The translations under genes and the position numbers were made by a program. A stretch of 64,000 bases of DNA, taken from the NCBI GenBank assembly GCA_900446925.1, contig UAVY01000004.1, positions 620,001-684,000 on the forward strand. Direction: 5' to 3'. This document shows, in pieces, positions 19,349 through 29,222 of this stretch (the first letter of the stretch is position 1; each line of letters opens with the position of its first letter). A model generated the notes under the pieces. The model worked only from the letters and a program-made list of their open reading frames with translations. It made no database searches and was not told where the DNA came from. Source of the DNA: Citrobacter koseri (GTDB lineage Bacteria > Pseudomonadota > Gammaproteobacteria > Enterobacterales > Enterobacteriaceae).

Positions 19349-20517
19349 GCCCCTGACGCAGATCGATGATCAGGTCATCCGGATCTTCCAGGCCAATCTG
19401 GAGCCGGAGGGTTTCTCCCTTCTTGTTCCAGGTTGTCGCAGTTCGATATTCCCGGCAGTCGAAAGGAATAATCAGGCTTTCAAAACCGCCCCAGGAATAC
19501 CCCATTCCGAACAGCTGCATGTCATTCAGCATGCGTGTTACCGCCTCTTTGCTGAATACGGGATCAAGCACCACAGAGAACAGTCCTGACGATCCCGTAA
19601 AGTCTCGCTTCCATATTTCATGCCCAGGACAATCCGGCATTGCGGGGTGGAGTACCGTTTTGACTTCAGGTTGTTCTGCAAGCCAGTGAGCAATTGCCAG
19701 TGCCCGTGCTTCCGCTTCTTTCAGACGAATATGCAACGTTCTCAAACCACGTAAGGCGAGGAAACAGTCTTCTGCACCCGGTAACATGGCCATACTGTCA
19801 TAGGTGGCACGTAGCGCAGGCCAGGTCTCGGCATTAGCGCTCACCATCCCCATCAGCAAGTCAGAATGTCCACTAAGGTATTTGGTCCCGGCTTCCACAG
19901 AGATATCGCAGCCGTGTTGATGTGCCTGGAAGAACAGCGGCGTTGCCCAGGTGTTATCGATGATAGTCTTAATATTCCGGCTACGTGCAATGCGGGTAAG
20001 CAGCGGGACGTCCTGAATCTCAAAGGTTTGTGAACCGGGAGACTCCAGAAATAGCGTGCTGGTTTCAGGGCGGATCAGTGCGCAGATGCCTTCTCCCCAC
20101 CATCGGGTTGTAATAAGTGGTTGTGACGCCAAATTTTTGCAGCGTGAGATCGCAAAAATTACGCGTTGGGCGGTATACGGAGTCCGGCATCAGGAGATGA
20201 TCTCCTGCCTTGAGTGTCGTCATTAGCGCCAGGGCCACGGCGCCCAGTCCAGAAGGTGACATCACTGTGCCAGCAGCCCCTGCAAGCTCCGTCCATGCAT
20301 CTTCCAGATTTTTAATAGTTGGCGTGCCCAGAGTACCGTAAGCAAAGGCCGCTCGATTGTTTTCGAGATCTTCAACAGTTTCAAATACAACGGTTGAACC
20401 GCGATACACCGGGCTGTTCACAAAACCGTGCTGCTCGCGAGTATTCCGCCCCATTTGTGTTAAGCGGGTTGATAATTTCAGGGGGTGACTGTTCATATTT
20501 TTCATATACACATCCAT
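19323..20517 (-). CDS. Cystathionine beta-lyase-like PLP enzyme (one frameshift)
   Basis: A Cys/Met-metabolism PLP enzyme most like MetC, about 398 residues. PSGLGAVALALMTTLKAGDHLL binds the PLP phosphate, TIIDNTWATPLFFQ holds the PLP-N1 Asp, and the Schiff-base Lys is in SVEAGTKYLSGHSDLLMG. The substrate end WGGFESLIIP is typical for MetC. It should cleave cystathionine or cystine-like thioethers to pyruvate, ammonia and a thiol. One shift falls near 20100 in a CCCACC context. It follows a HAAAP permease and a LysR gene on the same strand, so it is probably part of a catabolic or salvage set for a sulphur amino acid rather than the housekeeping metC. Confidence 0.82.
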
Positions 20518-20545
20518 AATTTACGACCAGGTTTGTTGGTCAATT

Positions 20546-21830
20546 TTATTCAACAAATTTTAAAAAGGGCGAGATGCAAAGAAGAACGCCATAAAATGCA
20601 ACATAATAATTTTTACCGGCTCGCAGGTTGTCCAGCGCCGAGACTCTTTTCACCAGATAGAATGGTATTAAACAGGCTACCAGTCCAAATACTGGGCCAG
20701 AAATTTGCATGAGCAGCATCACTGAAAAATCAAAACTGACCCAAACCCAGAGAAATACGACAATCGCTACGGCAATAATGATTGAAAGCAACCTGCGGTT
20801 AATGTTTTCGCTGCCTGAGATGCGGGATATCATATTAACCGTTAGTCCCATAATGGCTTCTTTGAACCCCAGATAAATACTGAAGAATGCCGTTAATATT
20901 GCAAAGATATTCAGTGTTACCGAAAGTATGCTCACTAAATTTCCCGGCATGATTTGTGATGCCAGCGCCAGAGCAGAGATATTTTGTTCAAGGGCTGACG
21001 CTGCCTCCTCTTTGGTAATAGAGAAACTAAAGGAGAAGGCGAAGAACAGCACGCTGACGACAAGTACGATGTAGGCAATGCGCGTAGCACGGATCGCTCG
21101 TAGTGAAGCTATGACCGGGTCGGCCTCCAGTTTGCGATACGCGATGTTCATTGGGTTGAGGATCTGAACAAACAAAATTGAAAACAACGTAAATGGCAGC
21201 GTTAGCAAAAACATCCCGTAGAAAGCTCATGACAGGAGGAAAAAGCAGAGATATTGCTGATACTCCAGTACGGGGTCATTACCGCGCCAAGAAAGACAAT
21301 CACGGCAAGTTTAAAGAAAATCATCGGTCCGGAGATACGAAACAACCATCTTTCACCCTGGTTAGCAATCAACACCATCACACCTAATAAAATCAGGGGA
21401 TACCATGCTGTTTTGGATAAAAAATCGTCGGTAATGTGGTAGCTATGCAAATACGCTGCGCTGTCGTTTACCAGACTAATGGCATAATTCAAAATACCCA
21501 TTAGCAACATTAAAAAAGTAAGCGACGCCTAACAATCCTCCCCCAGTTTTTACCAAGATACTGGGTTATAATTTCTGCATAACTGTCACAGGCTGGGGTC
21601 TGGGTTAAGGTTTTAAGGTACAAGTCCTGAAGCCAGTAGATTGCTGGATAGCTTAATGAAATAGAGGCAACAAATACCCATATTCCCTTTACACCAGCCT
21701 GAATCGGCATGTAGATAATACCTGCGCCTATCGCCATGCCGATGCACAATACTACCCATCCGAGATCGTAGGTGGTGAATGGGATTCTATGTTTAATCAC
21801 TGCATCTTCACTGTTTACCATCATTTTCAA
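20546..21830 (-). CDS. HAAAP-family amino acid permease (frameshifted)
   Basis: A proton-coupled amino acid transporter of the SdaC/TdcC group, about 428 residues and eleven helices. The N-terminus YDLGWVVLCIGMAIGAGIIY with MPIQAGVKGIWVF is the family signature. Later helices include AWYPLILLGVMVLIANQ and SILSVTLNIFAILTAFFSIY. Breaks lie near 21510-21540 and 21205-21240. It stands between a LysR gene (upstream, same strand) and the MetC-like lyase (28 bases downstream), so its cargo is probably the substrate of that enzyme. Serine/threonine transport is the known role of the family. Confidence 0.78.
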
Positions 21831-22055
21831 CCTCTTAAAAGAGACTTATATTTTCTGGCTTTCTGTCGAACCATAAATATGTGTGTAGGGTTTTAGTCAT
21901 TACAGAATCTATTTCTGTAAGATCATCTTTTAACGAAGATGTTGGTAAAACAATATTGTCCCGATGACAGCATCGCTGAATTGTGATTCGCAGTGATATA
22001 TAACAATAACTGTGAATGTTATTCACAGATAGTGTCGTCAATGATCAACGCGCCA

Positions 22056-22953
22056 TCACATTTTTTCCCGTAATGCAGTCTTCAGAAAGTCCAGGAAATG
22101 AATAATAGTTTTGTCCTCCTGTACTGAAGGCGAGACAATGGCCTGCAAACGATGTGTGACGCCAGGATCGTGAGCTGGCAACACACGTATTAACTTCCCG
22201 GAATCCAGATAATGGCTCACCAGATAATCCGGCAGACAGGCAACCCCCACCATGGGCTAATGCTCTTTGCAGTAATAGCAGGCTGGAATTACACGAAAAA
22301 TAGGGCATTACTTTTACCGTTTCACTCTTGACTCCGTGGTGAAATGTCCATCGTCCCTCGCTGGTCATTTGCGGGTAGACCAGACACTGATGAAAACGTA
22401 AATCAGCGGGGGTGTAAATCGGCGGATGACATTTCAGATATTCCGGAGAGGCACAGTAGAACCAGCTGATATCCATCAGGCACGTATCATCGTCTTCATA
22501 TTGTGCCGCTTCCGAAGATATCCTTAAGGCGATATCAAACTCATCGCGCGCCAGATTAATCAGACGGTCGTCAAGCGTGACGTTAATGCACACACCAGGG
22601 TGTAACTGCTGAAAGGCATTTGAAATATGCGGAATGTGGGTGCAACCAAACGCCACTGAACAGTTGATACGCAGTGTTTCAGTTTCTACGCTGGCAGCCA
22701 GTCCTTCAATGTCAGCAATCACCCGTCGTGCCACCTGAAGTATTCGTCTCCCGCTTGCCGTTAACTGAATTGGACGCGACTCGCGAGAAATCAGCGCATT
22801 GCCAACAACCCCCTCAAGTTGGGTAAGGCTCTTGCTGACAGCTGAAGGGGTCAATCCCAGTTCTCTGGCTGCCCTTGATTGATTACCTGTTTCTGCCACT
22901 TTGATAAGCACCTGAAACTGGTTGAGATAGCCTGAAAGTTTGGGTGTATTCAT
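22056..22953 (-). CDS. LysR-family regulator (one frameshift)
   Basis: A LysR-type regulator of about 299 residues. FQVLIKVAETGNQSRAAREL and GLTPSAVSKSLTQLEGVVGN form the helix-turn-helix, and INCSVAFGCTHIPHISNAFQ opens the effector domain. Near 22250 the frame changes in a CCCCC run; the natural end is GVACLPDYLVSHYLDSGKL...FLKTALREKM at 22056. It heads the leftward group with the permease and the lyase, although 225 bases separate it from the permease. Its ATG overlaps the stop of a small membrane protein gene (ATGA). Confidence 0.8.
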
Positions 22954-23165
22954 CTCTTTTCCAGCTTCCAGTCTATAGATTTAAGCAATGGCCATGACGC
23001 CAGTTCCAGTATCGAAAATAAACAAAAGGAAAACGCGCCCATGACTAACGCTGAACTCAGGAGATGAAACAAAAATATCGAGCAGAGAAAAGGAGGGTTA
23101 TCGTGAATAGTTTTCACTACTACAAGTGCAGTAAACAAAAAGACAAAGATATTTAACAAACGCAT
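22950..23165 (-). CDS. Small two-helix membrane protein
   Basis: A 71-residue unknown protein. Two hydrophobic segments are clear, LLNIFVFLFTALVVVKTI at 2-20 and SIFLFHLLSSALVMGAFSFC at about 29-50, with a charged tail KSIDWKLEKR. The stop overlaps the LysR start by ATGA, so the regulator is probably translated by coupling. I do not recognise a family. It may be a membrane sensor or partner of the regulator; that is inference from coupling only. Confidence 0.5.
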   Translation of the reverse strand: MRLLNIFVFLFTALVVVKTIHDNPPFLCSIFLFHLLSSALVMGAFSFCLFSILELASWPLLKSIDWKLEKR

Positions 23166-23381
23166 GGTAAGTCCTGAGATCAGGCCGATGACTGGTATGT
23201 GTTCAGTTTACTTGCGCTATCATTTGCCTGCGCTGCATTTAATTCATTATTAAAGTGTACAATTTTCATTTCTTATCTTAGTTTTCAGAGCAACGGAGGC
23301 AGGTAGGGAGAACACGTTGATGTAACGATGAAGTTCGCAGAGTTGCTAAGGAACTGAAAACGAGATACTAAAAATACCAAC

Positions 23382-23396
23382 GTCCCCTCCTGGCAC
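23382..23396 (+). repeat. 15-bp direct repeat, right copy
   Basis: Second copy of GTCCCCTCCTGGCAC (first at 16479-16493). The surrounding 23166-23413 holds no gene that I can support; a promoter for the small membrane protein should lie near 23170-23260. Confidence 0.5.
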
Positions 23397-23413
23397 AAAC
23401 CCGACCCTCTACC

Positions 23414-23442
23414 CAAAAAGCCCACTTTTAGCGGGCTTTTGG
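23414..23442 (-). terminator. Terminator of the amn-aminopeptidase operon
   Basis: On the minus strand AAAAGCCCGC and GTGGGCTTTTT form a stem with one mismatch, followed by T residues, just after the aminopeptidase stop. Confidence 0.65.
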
Positions 23443-23458
23443 TTTTCAGCATACAGGG

Positions 23459-25249
23459 TTAATTTGCGCGCACCCGTATGGGAGCGGTAGCGGCGAACAG
23501 CCACGGGCGGGCGTTGCTTTCTACGCGAGGGGATAATGTTTCTCTTACCTGCTGATGGTACTCATCAATCCACAGTTTTTCTGCCTCGCTAAGCAGATGT
23601 AATTCCACGAGACTTAAGTCGATCGGCACCAGCGTCAGTGTGGAGAATTTGCAGAAACCAGGGCGGCTTTCGACAATTTCGACCTGATTTTCAATGCGGA
23701 TACCGTATTGTCCGGCAAGGTAATAGCCCGGCTCTATCGTAATGATGTTGCCTGCCACCAGCGGCCAGGGGTTCACTTTTTTGGCGATACGGTGCGGCTG
23801 CTCATGAATCAATAGCTGATGGCCTACGCCGTGTCCCGCTCCGTGATCGTAATCCAGACCAAGATCCCAAAGCGCCCGGCGGGTAAAGGCGTCAAGCTGG
23901 TGTCCCTGAGTTCCGCTGGGGAATTGCAGGGTAATCAGCGACAAAAAGCCCTTCAACACAGCGGTGTAGTGTAACCGACGCTGCGGCTCCTGCGGCCCAA
24001 ATGCGAGGGTACGGGTCGTGTCTGTCGTACCGTTCTGATATTGACCGCCCGAATCGTTCAGGTACATCTCCTGGGCTGTGATTGGCGCGTTTGTTTTCTC
24101 GCTTGAATGATAGTGGCACATGGCGGCATTGCCTGCCGATGCAGAAATGGTGTTAAAGCTCTGCTCAAGAAATCCCGGTTGTTGCTGGCGATAAGCCAGC
24201 TGTTTTTCCTGGGCTTCCAGCTCCGTTATCGGATTGCCTGCGGCTTCACGCAGCGGCACTTCGTGCGCCAGCCAGGCGAGGAAATTAACCCAGGCGGCGC
24301 CGTCCTGCTCATGGCATTCGCGGTATCCTGCCAGCTCGGTTTCGTTCTTGTGCGCTTTCATCAGCGTAATCGGATCTGCTGACCAGATGACGTCACCGCC
24401 ATGCTGCTCAATAGCGAAGCGCAGGGCGACCGGGGCGAAATCTTTATCAACCAGGAAACGCTTTCCGGCCGCGCGTTGCTGACAGCGTGCAAGGAACTCA
24501 CCCGGCGGGGAAATGGTCAGCGTGCTGAGCAAACTTGCAGGTAACTGCTGAGTTTTCTTTTCATCAACGAACCATTCCAGTTCGCCCGTGCGGTGCAATA
24601 ACGCAAACGAGAAAGGAACAGGCACCATGTTGAGGTCGCTGCCGCGCACGTTCAGCATCCAGGCGATATTATCCGGCAGGGTGATCGGCAGGTAATCCGC
24701 CTGCTGTTTTGCCAGTTCGTCGAGAATGCGCGCGCGTTTCTGCGCGCTGCTTTCACCGCTGATTTCAACGGGCATTTCCCGGATGATGCCGCAGGGGGCG
24801 GCGGGGCGGTTTTGCCATACAACGTCGAACGGATCGCTGTCTAACGCCACCAGTTCGCAGTGGGTGGCTGAGAGTGTCTCAAACTGGCTGTTGACCATCA
24901 GCAGAGGTTCGAAGGCAATACGTGCGCCGGAGGCAACCTGTTCCTGCAAATACTCCGCAAGCGGCTCGTTATGCAGGTGATGAATTTCAAAATCATTGCG
25001 ATCGACTTCGGCGCGGGCCTGAACCTGGTAGCGGCCATCCACAAACAGCAATGCGCGGTCGCGAAGCACTAACGCCAGTCCGGCAGAACCGCTAAAGCCC
25101 GTTAACCAGGCCAGTTTATTATCGTGTGGCGTACAGTCCTCGCTTTGATGAGCATCGGCGCGAGGAACGATCATGCCATCCAGCCCCTGTGCAATCAGGA
25201 GATTACGCAGGGCGGAAAGGGGAGTTGGGTTGCTCATAGACACCTTCAT
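23459..25249 (-). CDS. M24B aminopeptidase P (Xaa-Pro aminopeptidase), long form
   Basis: A 596-residue intact enzyme of the long, APP1-like three-domain form. Two creatinase-like N-terminal domains (first GMIVPRADAHQSE, LTGFSGSAGLALVLRDRALL) precede the pita-bread domain with all five metal ligands: Asp in YLNDSGGQY, Asp in GTTDTTRT, His in HGVGHQL, Glu in ITIEPGYYL and Glu in GIRIENQVE. It removes N-terminal residues that precede proline, in the cytoplasm, with two Mn or Co ions. It begins three bases after the amn stop and is surely cotranscribed with it. In E. coli K-12, as I recall, yeeN sits at this side of amn instead. Confidence 0.9.
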   Translation of the reverse strand: MKVSMSNPTPLSALRNLLIAQGLDGMIVPRADAHQSEDCTPHDNKLAWLTGFSGSAGLALVLRDRALLFVDGRYQVQARAEVDRNDFEIHHLHNEPLAEYLQEQVASGARIAFEPLLMVNSQFETLSATHCELVALDSDPFDVVWQNRPAAPCGIIREMPVEISGESSAQKRARILDELAKQQADYLPITLPDNIAWMLNVRGSDLNMVPVPFSFALLHRTGELEWFVDEKKTQQLPASLLSTLTISPPGEFLARCQQRAAGKRFLVDKDFAPVALRFAIEQHGGDVIWSADPITLMKAHKNETELAGYRECHEQDGAAWVNFLAWLAHEVPLREAAGNPITELEAQEKQLAYRQQQPGFLEQSFNTISASAGNAAMCHYHSSEKTNAPITAQEMYLNDSGGQYQNGTTDTTRTLAFGPQEPQRRLHYTAVLKGFLSLITLQFPSGTQGHQLDAFTRRALWDLGLDYDHGAGHGVGHQLLIHEQPHRIAKKVNPWPLVAGNIITIEPGYYLAGQYGIRIENQVEIVESRPGFCKFSTLTLVPIDLSLVELHLLSEAEKLWIDEYHQQVRETLSPRVESNARPWLFAATAPIRVRAN

Positions 25250-25252
25250 GCC

Positions 25253-26707
25253 TTAACGGAACGGCGGTTCGTTGAATGTGCGCAGTTTACGTGAGTGCAG
25301 GCGATCGCCTTCTGCGCGTAACAGATCAATGGCGCGAATGCCGATTTGCAGGTGCTCCGAAATCGCACCTTCATAAAAACGGTTAGCCTGGCCGGGAAGT
25401 TTAATCTCACCGTGCAACGGTTTGTCGGAAACGCACAATAGCGTGCCGTAAGGTACGCGGAAGCGATAGCCCTGGGCGGCAATTGTGGCGCTTTCCATAT
25501 CAATGGCGACGGCGCGGCTCAGGTTGAAACGCAATGCGGAGGCAGAGTAGCGTAACTCCCAGTTACGATCATCGGTGGTGACGACCGTGCCGGTACGCAG
25601 CCGCTGCTTAACCTCTTCGCCAGGCATACCGCTCACCATTTTCGTGGCGTCATACAGCGCGCGCTGAACTTCTGCGATGCTGGGGATGGGAATATCGGGC
25701 GGCAGTACGGCATCGAGCACATGATCGTCACGTAAGTAGGCGTGCGCCAGCACATAGTCGCCAATCGCCTGACTTTCACGCAGGCCGCCGCAGTGACCAA
25801 TCATCAGCCAGACGTCCGGGCGCAGTACCGCCAGGTGATCGCAAATAGTTTTGGCGTTTGACGGCCCGACGCCAATATTCACCAGCGTAATCCCCTGGCC
25901 GTCAGCCGTAATCAGGTGCCAGGCTGGCATCTGGTGTTTTTTCCACGCCAGATCGGAGATGGCTTCTTCGGGAGCCTCGGTTTCTGCGGTGATCCAGATC
26001 CCGCCAGCACAGGAAAGTGCGATATAGGGACTGTCCGGGTCCAGAATCTGGCTGCATCCCCAGCGCACAAATTCGTCTACATAGCGGGTGTAGTTGGTAA
26101 ACAGAACAAAGGGCTGAAAATGTTCAACCGGCGTCCCCGTGTAGTGACGCAGTCGCGCCAGCGAGAAATCGACACGGCGCGCGTCGAAGTGAGAGAGCGG
26201 ATAAAACTCACCGGGGTGGAACAAACCGTCTGCGGTCTCGTCGCCAATCTGCGCCAGTTCAGTGGTGGGGAAAAAGCGCGTCAATCCGGCGCTCATGGAG
26301 CGGTCAAGCGACAGCTCGGAACCGTCAATGACATAAGGATACGGAATTTCATGATGGGACGGTTCAACCGCGATATGCGCGTCATAATCCTGATACAGCA
26401 GCGTTAATTGCTCTTCAAGGTAAGGGCGAAACAGCGCAGGGCGGGTGATGGTTGTGGTGTAGCAGCCAGCATGGGTAAAGCGGCCATAGGCGCGGGTCTT
26501 GGGGGGATTCGTCGCATTGCCGCTCCAGGAGACGGAAAGCGATGGGTAAACAAAAAGGCCATTATTTCGGGCTGTAATGTCTGGAAGCTCCCCGTTTTCA
26601 ACATACTTACCAATTGCGTTACGCAGAGCCTGAACCGATTGCTCGTAGAGTTCGTCCAGTTTATCCAGCGCCTGAGACGGGGTCAGGCCGGCGCCCTTAT
26701 TATTCAT
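25253..26707 (-). CDS. amn: AMP nucleosidase
   Basis: A 484-residue protein, the same length as E. coli Amn, with intact frame. It hydrolyses AMP to adenine and ribose 5-phosphate and so adjusts the adenylate pool. The N-terminal domain (about 1-185) is specific to the family; the C-terminal nucleoside-phosphorylase fold carries GVGPSNAKTICDHLAVLRPD and the catalytic region RAVAIDMESATIAAQGY with the purine-binding Asp-Met-Glu-Ser. LMIGHCGGLRESQAIGDYVL is also typical. A possible Pho box lies upstream. It is the first gene of an operon with the aminopeptidase. Confidence 0.96.
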   Translation of the reverse strand: MNNKGAGLTPSQALDKLDELYEQSVQALRNAIGKYVENGELPDITARNNGLFVYPSLSVSWSGNATNPPKTRAYGRFTHAGCYTTTITRPALFRPYLEEQLTLLYQDYDAHIAVEPSHHEIPYPYVIDGSELSLDRSMSAGLTRFFPTTELAQIGDETADGLFHPGEFYPLSHFDARRVDFSLARLRHYTGTPVEHFQPFVLFTNYTRYVDEFVRWGCSQILDPDSPYIALSCAGGIWITAETEAPEEAISDLAWKKHQMPAWHLITADGQGITLVNIGVGPSNAKTICDHLAVLRPDVWLMIGHCGGLRESQAIGDYVLAHAYLRDDHVLDAVLPPDIPIPSIAEVQRALYDATKMVSGMPGEEVKQRLRTGTVVTTDDRNWELRYSASALRFNLSRAVAIDMESATIAAQGYRFRVPYGTLLCVSDKPLHGEIKLPGQANRFYEGAISEHLQIGIRAIDLLRAEGDRLHSRKLRTFNEPPFR

Positions 26708-26751
26708 GTCTGTCTCCTTGTTCCACAGGTGTACTGCTCTCCCGATAGTAT

Positions 26752-26769
26752 GTCACAGGAATGTGAAAC
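26752..26769 (-). promoter_or_regulatory. Possible Pho box upstream of amn
   Basis: On the minus strand GTTTCAC and CTGTGAC are direct 7-base units four bases apart, as in PhoB boxes (CTGTCAT-N4-CTGTCAC). E. coli amn is known to be induced under phosphate limitation. The first unit matches the consensus poorly. Confidence 0.4.
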
Positions 26770-26824
26770 AAAAGTCAGACGTTGCGTAAGAACAGACGGA
26801 GGCCAGACGGCCCCCGTACAGGGA

Positions 26825-28140
26825 TTAGACGTGTGGTTTATTTTTCATCAACAGCGCCGTAACGGCAGAGATCAGGCAGCCTGCCAGCAGGTAAATGGCA
26901 ACGCTGTGCCAGTTCCCATCGGAGAAGGTGACCAGTGCGGCGGCGATAAAGGGAGTGAACCCGCCGCCCACGACGCTGGCGACCTGATAACCGACACCGG
27001 CACCGCTGTAGCGATAACCTGCACCGAACATGCCGGTAAACATCGGCTGCTGTACGCAGACCACCATATCATGAGCAATATTGGCCAGCATGATGGAGAA
27101 GAACACGATCCAGAAGATTGACTGGGCTTCAAGCGCCATAAAAAACGGGAATGCGCTGAGCGTACCGATTAAGGCACCTGTAATATAGACACGCCGACGA
27201 CCGAAGCGGTCCGCAAGCCAGGCAAAGCAGGGGATCGTCAGGCAGCTTAGTCCCCCCACCAGCAGACCGATATTCAGAAAAAGCTCACGCGGAAGGCCCA
27301 GATTTTGGGTGGAGTAGTTCAGGGCGAACGCGGTGACGATATACATCGTCAGCAGCTCGCACAGGCGCAGGCCGATGATTTTCAGAAATGCGCCAGGGTG
27401 GCGGCTCAACGCCTCCATAACCGGCAAGCGTTTTTTCGCCGGTGGTGTTTCCTGCTTCTGCTGTTCAAATTCGGCGGACTCTTCCATGCCATTGCGCACC
27501 CATAAGGCGCCAAGCACCAGAATAATGCTGAACAAGAATGGGATGCGCCAGCCCCAACTCAGAAACTGCTCATCGGTCGTCAGCGTGCTGATCAGCGAGA
27601 CCAGACCGGTCGAGAGCAGCAGCCCTACGCCATAACCCACCTGGACGCCGCTGCTGTAAAACGCTTTTTTGTTCTCCGGCGCGCTTTCAACCGACAGCAA
27701 TGCCGCGCCACCCCATTCGCCACCGACGGCAAAACCCTGAACAGCCCGTAATATCACCAGTAATACCGGCGCCCACCAGCCTATAGTGGCGAAAGAAGGG
27801 AGGATGCCAATCAGTGCGGTAGCGATACCCATCATCCATACGGTCAGCATCAGCATACGCTTACGGCCCAGACGATCGCCGAAGTGGCCGAAGATCACCC
27901 CCCCAGCGGGCGAAACAGAAAGCCAACGCCGAAGGTGGCAAACGCCGCGAGTGTACCCATCGCCGGGCTGATTTGCGGGAAGAATTCACGATTAAACACC
28001 AGGGCAGCGGTGATGCCATAGAGCAGAAAATCGTACCAGTCGACGACTGCGCCAGCGAAGCTTCCTAATGCGGCGCGGCGCGCGCGATTAAGCGAAGGCG
28101 TCTCATCCTGGGGACGCGTGGAGGTGAGGGTGGAATCCAT
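26825..28140 (-). CDS. shiA: Shikimate transporter (frameshift in a homopolymer)
   Basis: An MFS proton symporter of the metabolite:H+ family, close to E. coli ShiA (438 residues), which imports shikimate and dehydroshikimate. The N-terminus RRAALGSFAGAVVDWYDFLL and FFPQISPAMGTLAAFATFGV leads into RPLGG and the loop FGHFGDRLGRKRMLM, the MFS motif A. GGEWGGAALLSVESAP is motif-like in helix 5. The break between RPLGG and VIFGHFG lies in a run of seven G at 27897-27903, where eight would keep the frame, so it is almost surely a base-count error. It diverges from the ATPase operon at 28400, so the Zur-type site lies in their shared region. Confidence 0.92.
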
Positions 28141-28340
28141 AGTTATCCTGTCTGTGCTGTTTTTTTAGTTATTAGTATGGAGAAATGATTACTCATATTG
28201 CTGCCGACATATTAACGGCTTTTATGAGACTACCGCGACAGACGGAAAGAGAAAATGATTTTATCCGTCACGCGCAGACAAGATGAAAAATAGTACGGAG
28301 CCCCGGTTGAAATCGCCTTGTATCTCAGGGTTGTTAACGT

Positions 28341-28363
28341 TAATTGTTATGATATAACATATC
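28341..28363 (+). promoter_or_regulatory. Candidate Zur operator of the ATPase operon
   Basis: TTGTTATGATATAACAT at 28344-28360 matches the Zur core ATGTTATAWTATAACAT at 15 of 17 positions. Aligned by transcription direction with the receptor operon site, both read GTTATG(A/T)TATAACATATCCA, so the operators and flanks are nearly the same. It lies about 40 bases before the proposed GTG start of the ATPase. Confidence 0.68.
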
Positions 28364-28399
28364 CAATTAATGGTTCGATCATGGAAGAGGTTAAGTATT

Positions 28400-29203
28400 G
28401 TGCAATTCGTCGCATCCAGTGATAACCCGGCGAGTGCTCTGAGCGTCAATATTGCGTCGCTACAGCGACCCGGAGGCGGAGAACTGCTTTGTGCAATTCG
28501 CTTTGAGGTTGAGGAAGGGAAATGCCTGGCCGTTATTGGGCCTAACGGCAGCGGTAAAACGTCTTTACTGAGGGCAATAAGCCAGGAACTCCCCCTTCAG
28601 AAGGGCGATATTCAGCTACTGGGCCAGTCTGTTTCGGCGCTGTCGCGGCAGCAGCGGGCAAAGCAGATCGCCGTTCTGGCGCAAAATGATACGCCCGATC
28701 TGAGGCTGGCTCTTGAGGATTATGTGGCGCTGGGGCGTATCCCGCACGCCCGGGATGCACCACGCGACAGGCATGATGCCATCGTGACGAATGCCATTAA
28801 AGAGACGGGATTACTGGCGTTGCGAAAGCGGTCGCTGTCTGCGCTTTCTGGCGGAGAAAGGCAGCGGGCGGCGCTGGCGCGGGTGTTAGCTCAGATGCCG
28901 AGCCTGGTGCTGCTTGATGAGCCAACCAACCATCTGGATCCCTCCGGTCGGGTGGAACTGCTTTCGTTGGTGAAAAACAAGGGGATAACGGTGGTGGCGG
29001 TATTGCACGATCTGTCGCTGATTGAATCTTTTGCTGACCGCGTTCTTCTTCTGTCGCAGGGAAGAATGGTGCTTTGCGACACACCGGAGCGTGTGCTGGT
29101 GTCTGAAAACCTTTATCCCGTTTTTGGGTTGACCTGCTTTACCGTACCACACCCTGATACGGGGAAAGCGCTGCGTATTTTTGAAGTTCCTGGCTATGCA
29201 TAA
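28400..29203 (+). CDS. ABC importer ATPase, FecE/BtuD type
   Basis: The ATP-binding subunit of a metal-chelate importer, 267 residues from the GTG at 28400. Walker A is VIGPNGSGKTSLLRA, the Q-loop is IAVLAQNDTPD, the signature LSGGERQRAALARVL, Walker B LVLLDEPTNHLD and the H-loop AVLHDLSL. It binds the cytoplasmic face of FecCD permeases. I prefer GTG 28400, after GAAGAGG, to the ATG at 28370, which is too close to the operator and has no ribosome site. It leads the operon ATPase, binding protein, permease. It is the only such ATPase in the window and could also energise the orphan permease at 2625. Confidence 0.88.
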   Translation: MQFVASSDNPASALSVNIASLQRPGGGELLCAIRFEVEEGKCLAVIGPNGSGKTSLLRAISQELPLQKGDIQLLGQSVSALSRQQRAKQIAVLAQNDTPDLRLALEDYVALGRIPHARDAPRDRHDAIVTNAIKETGLLALRKRSLSALSGGERQRAALARVLAQMPSLVLLDEPTNHLDPSGRVELLSLVKNKGITVVAVLHDLSLIESFADRVLLLSQGRMVLCDTPERVLVSENLYPVFGLTCFTVPHPDTGKALRIFEVPGYA

Positions 29204-29222
29204 TAAATATCTGAGGATTGTG

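Noticed and set aside
21835..22041. 68-codon minus-strand frame between the permease and LysR genes
   Set aside because: Low-complexity composition, no conserved pattern; more likely promoter and leader.
26408..27121. 237-codon plus-strand frame between amn and shiA
   Set aside because: It runs antisense through the 5' end of amn and the 3' end of shiA, both real.
28370..28399. ATG at 28370 as ATPase start
   Set aside because: It has no ribosome site and would leave nearly no leader after the operator; GTG 28400 is preceded by GAAGAGG.
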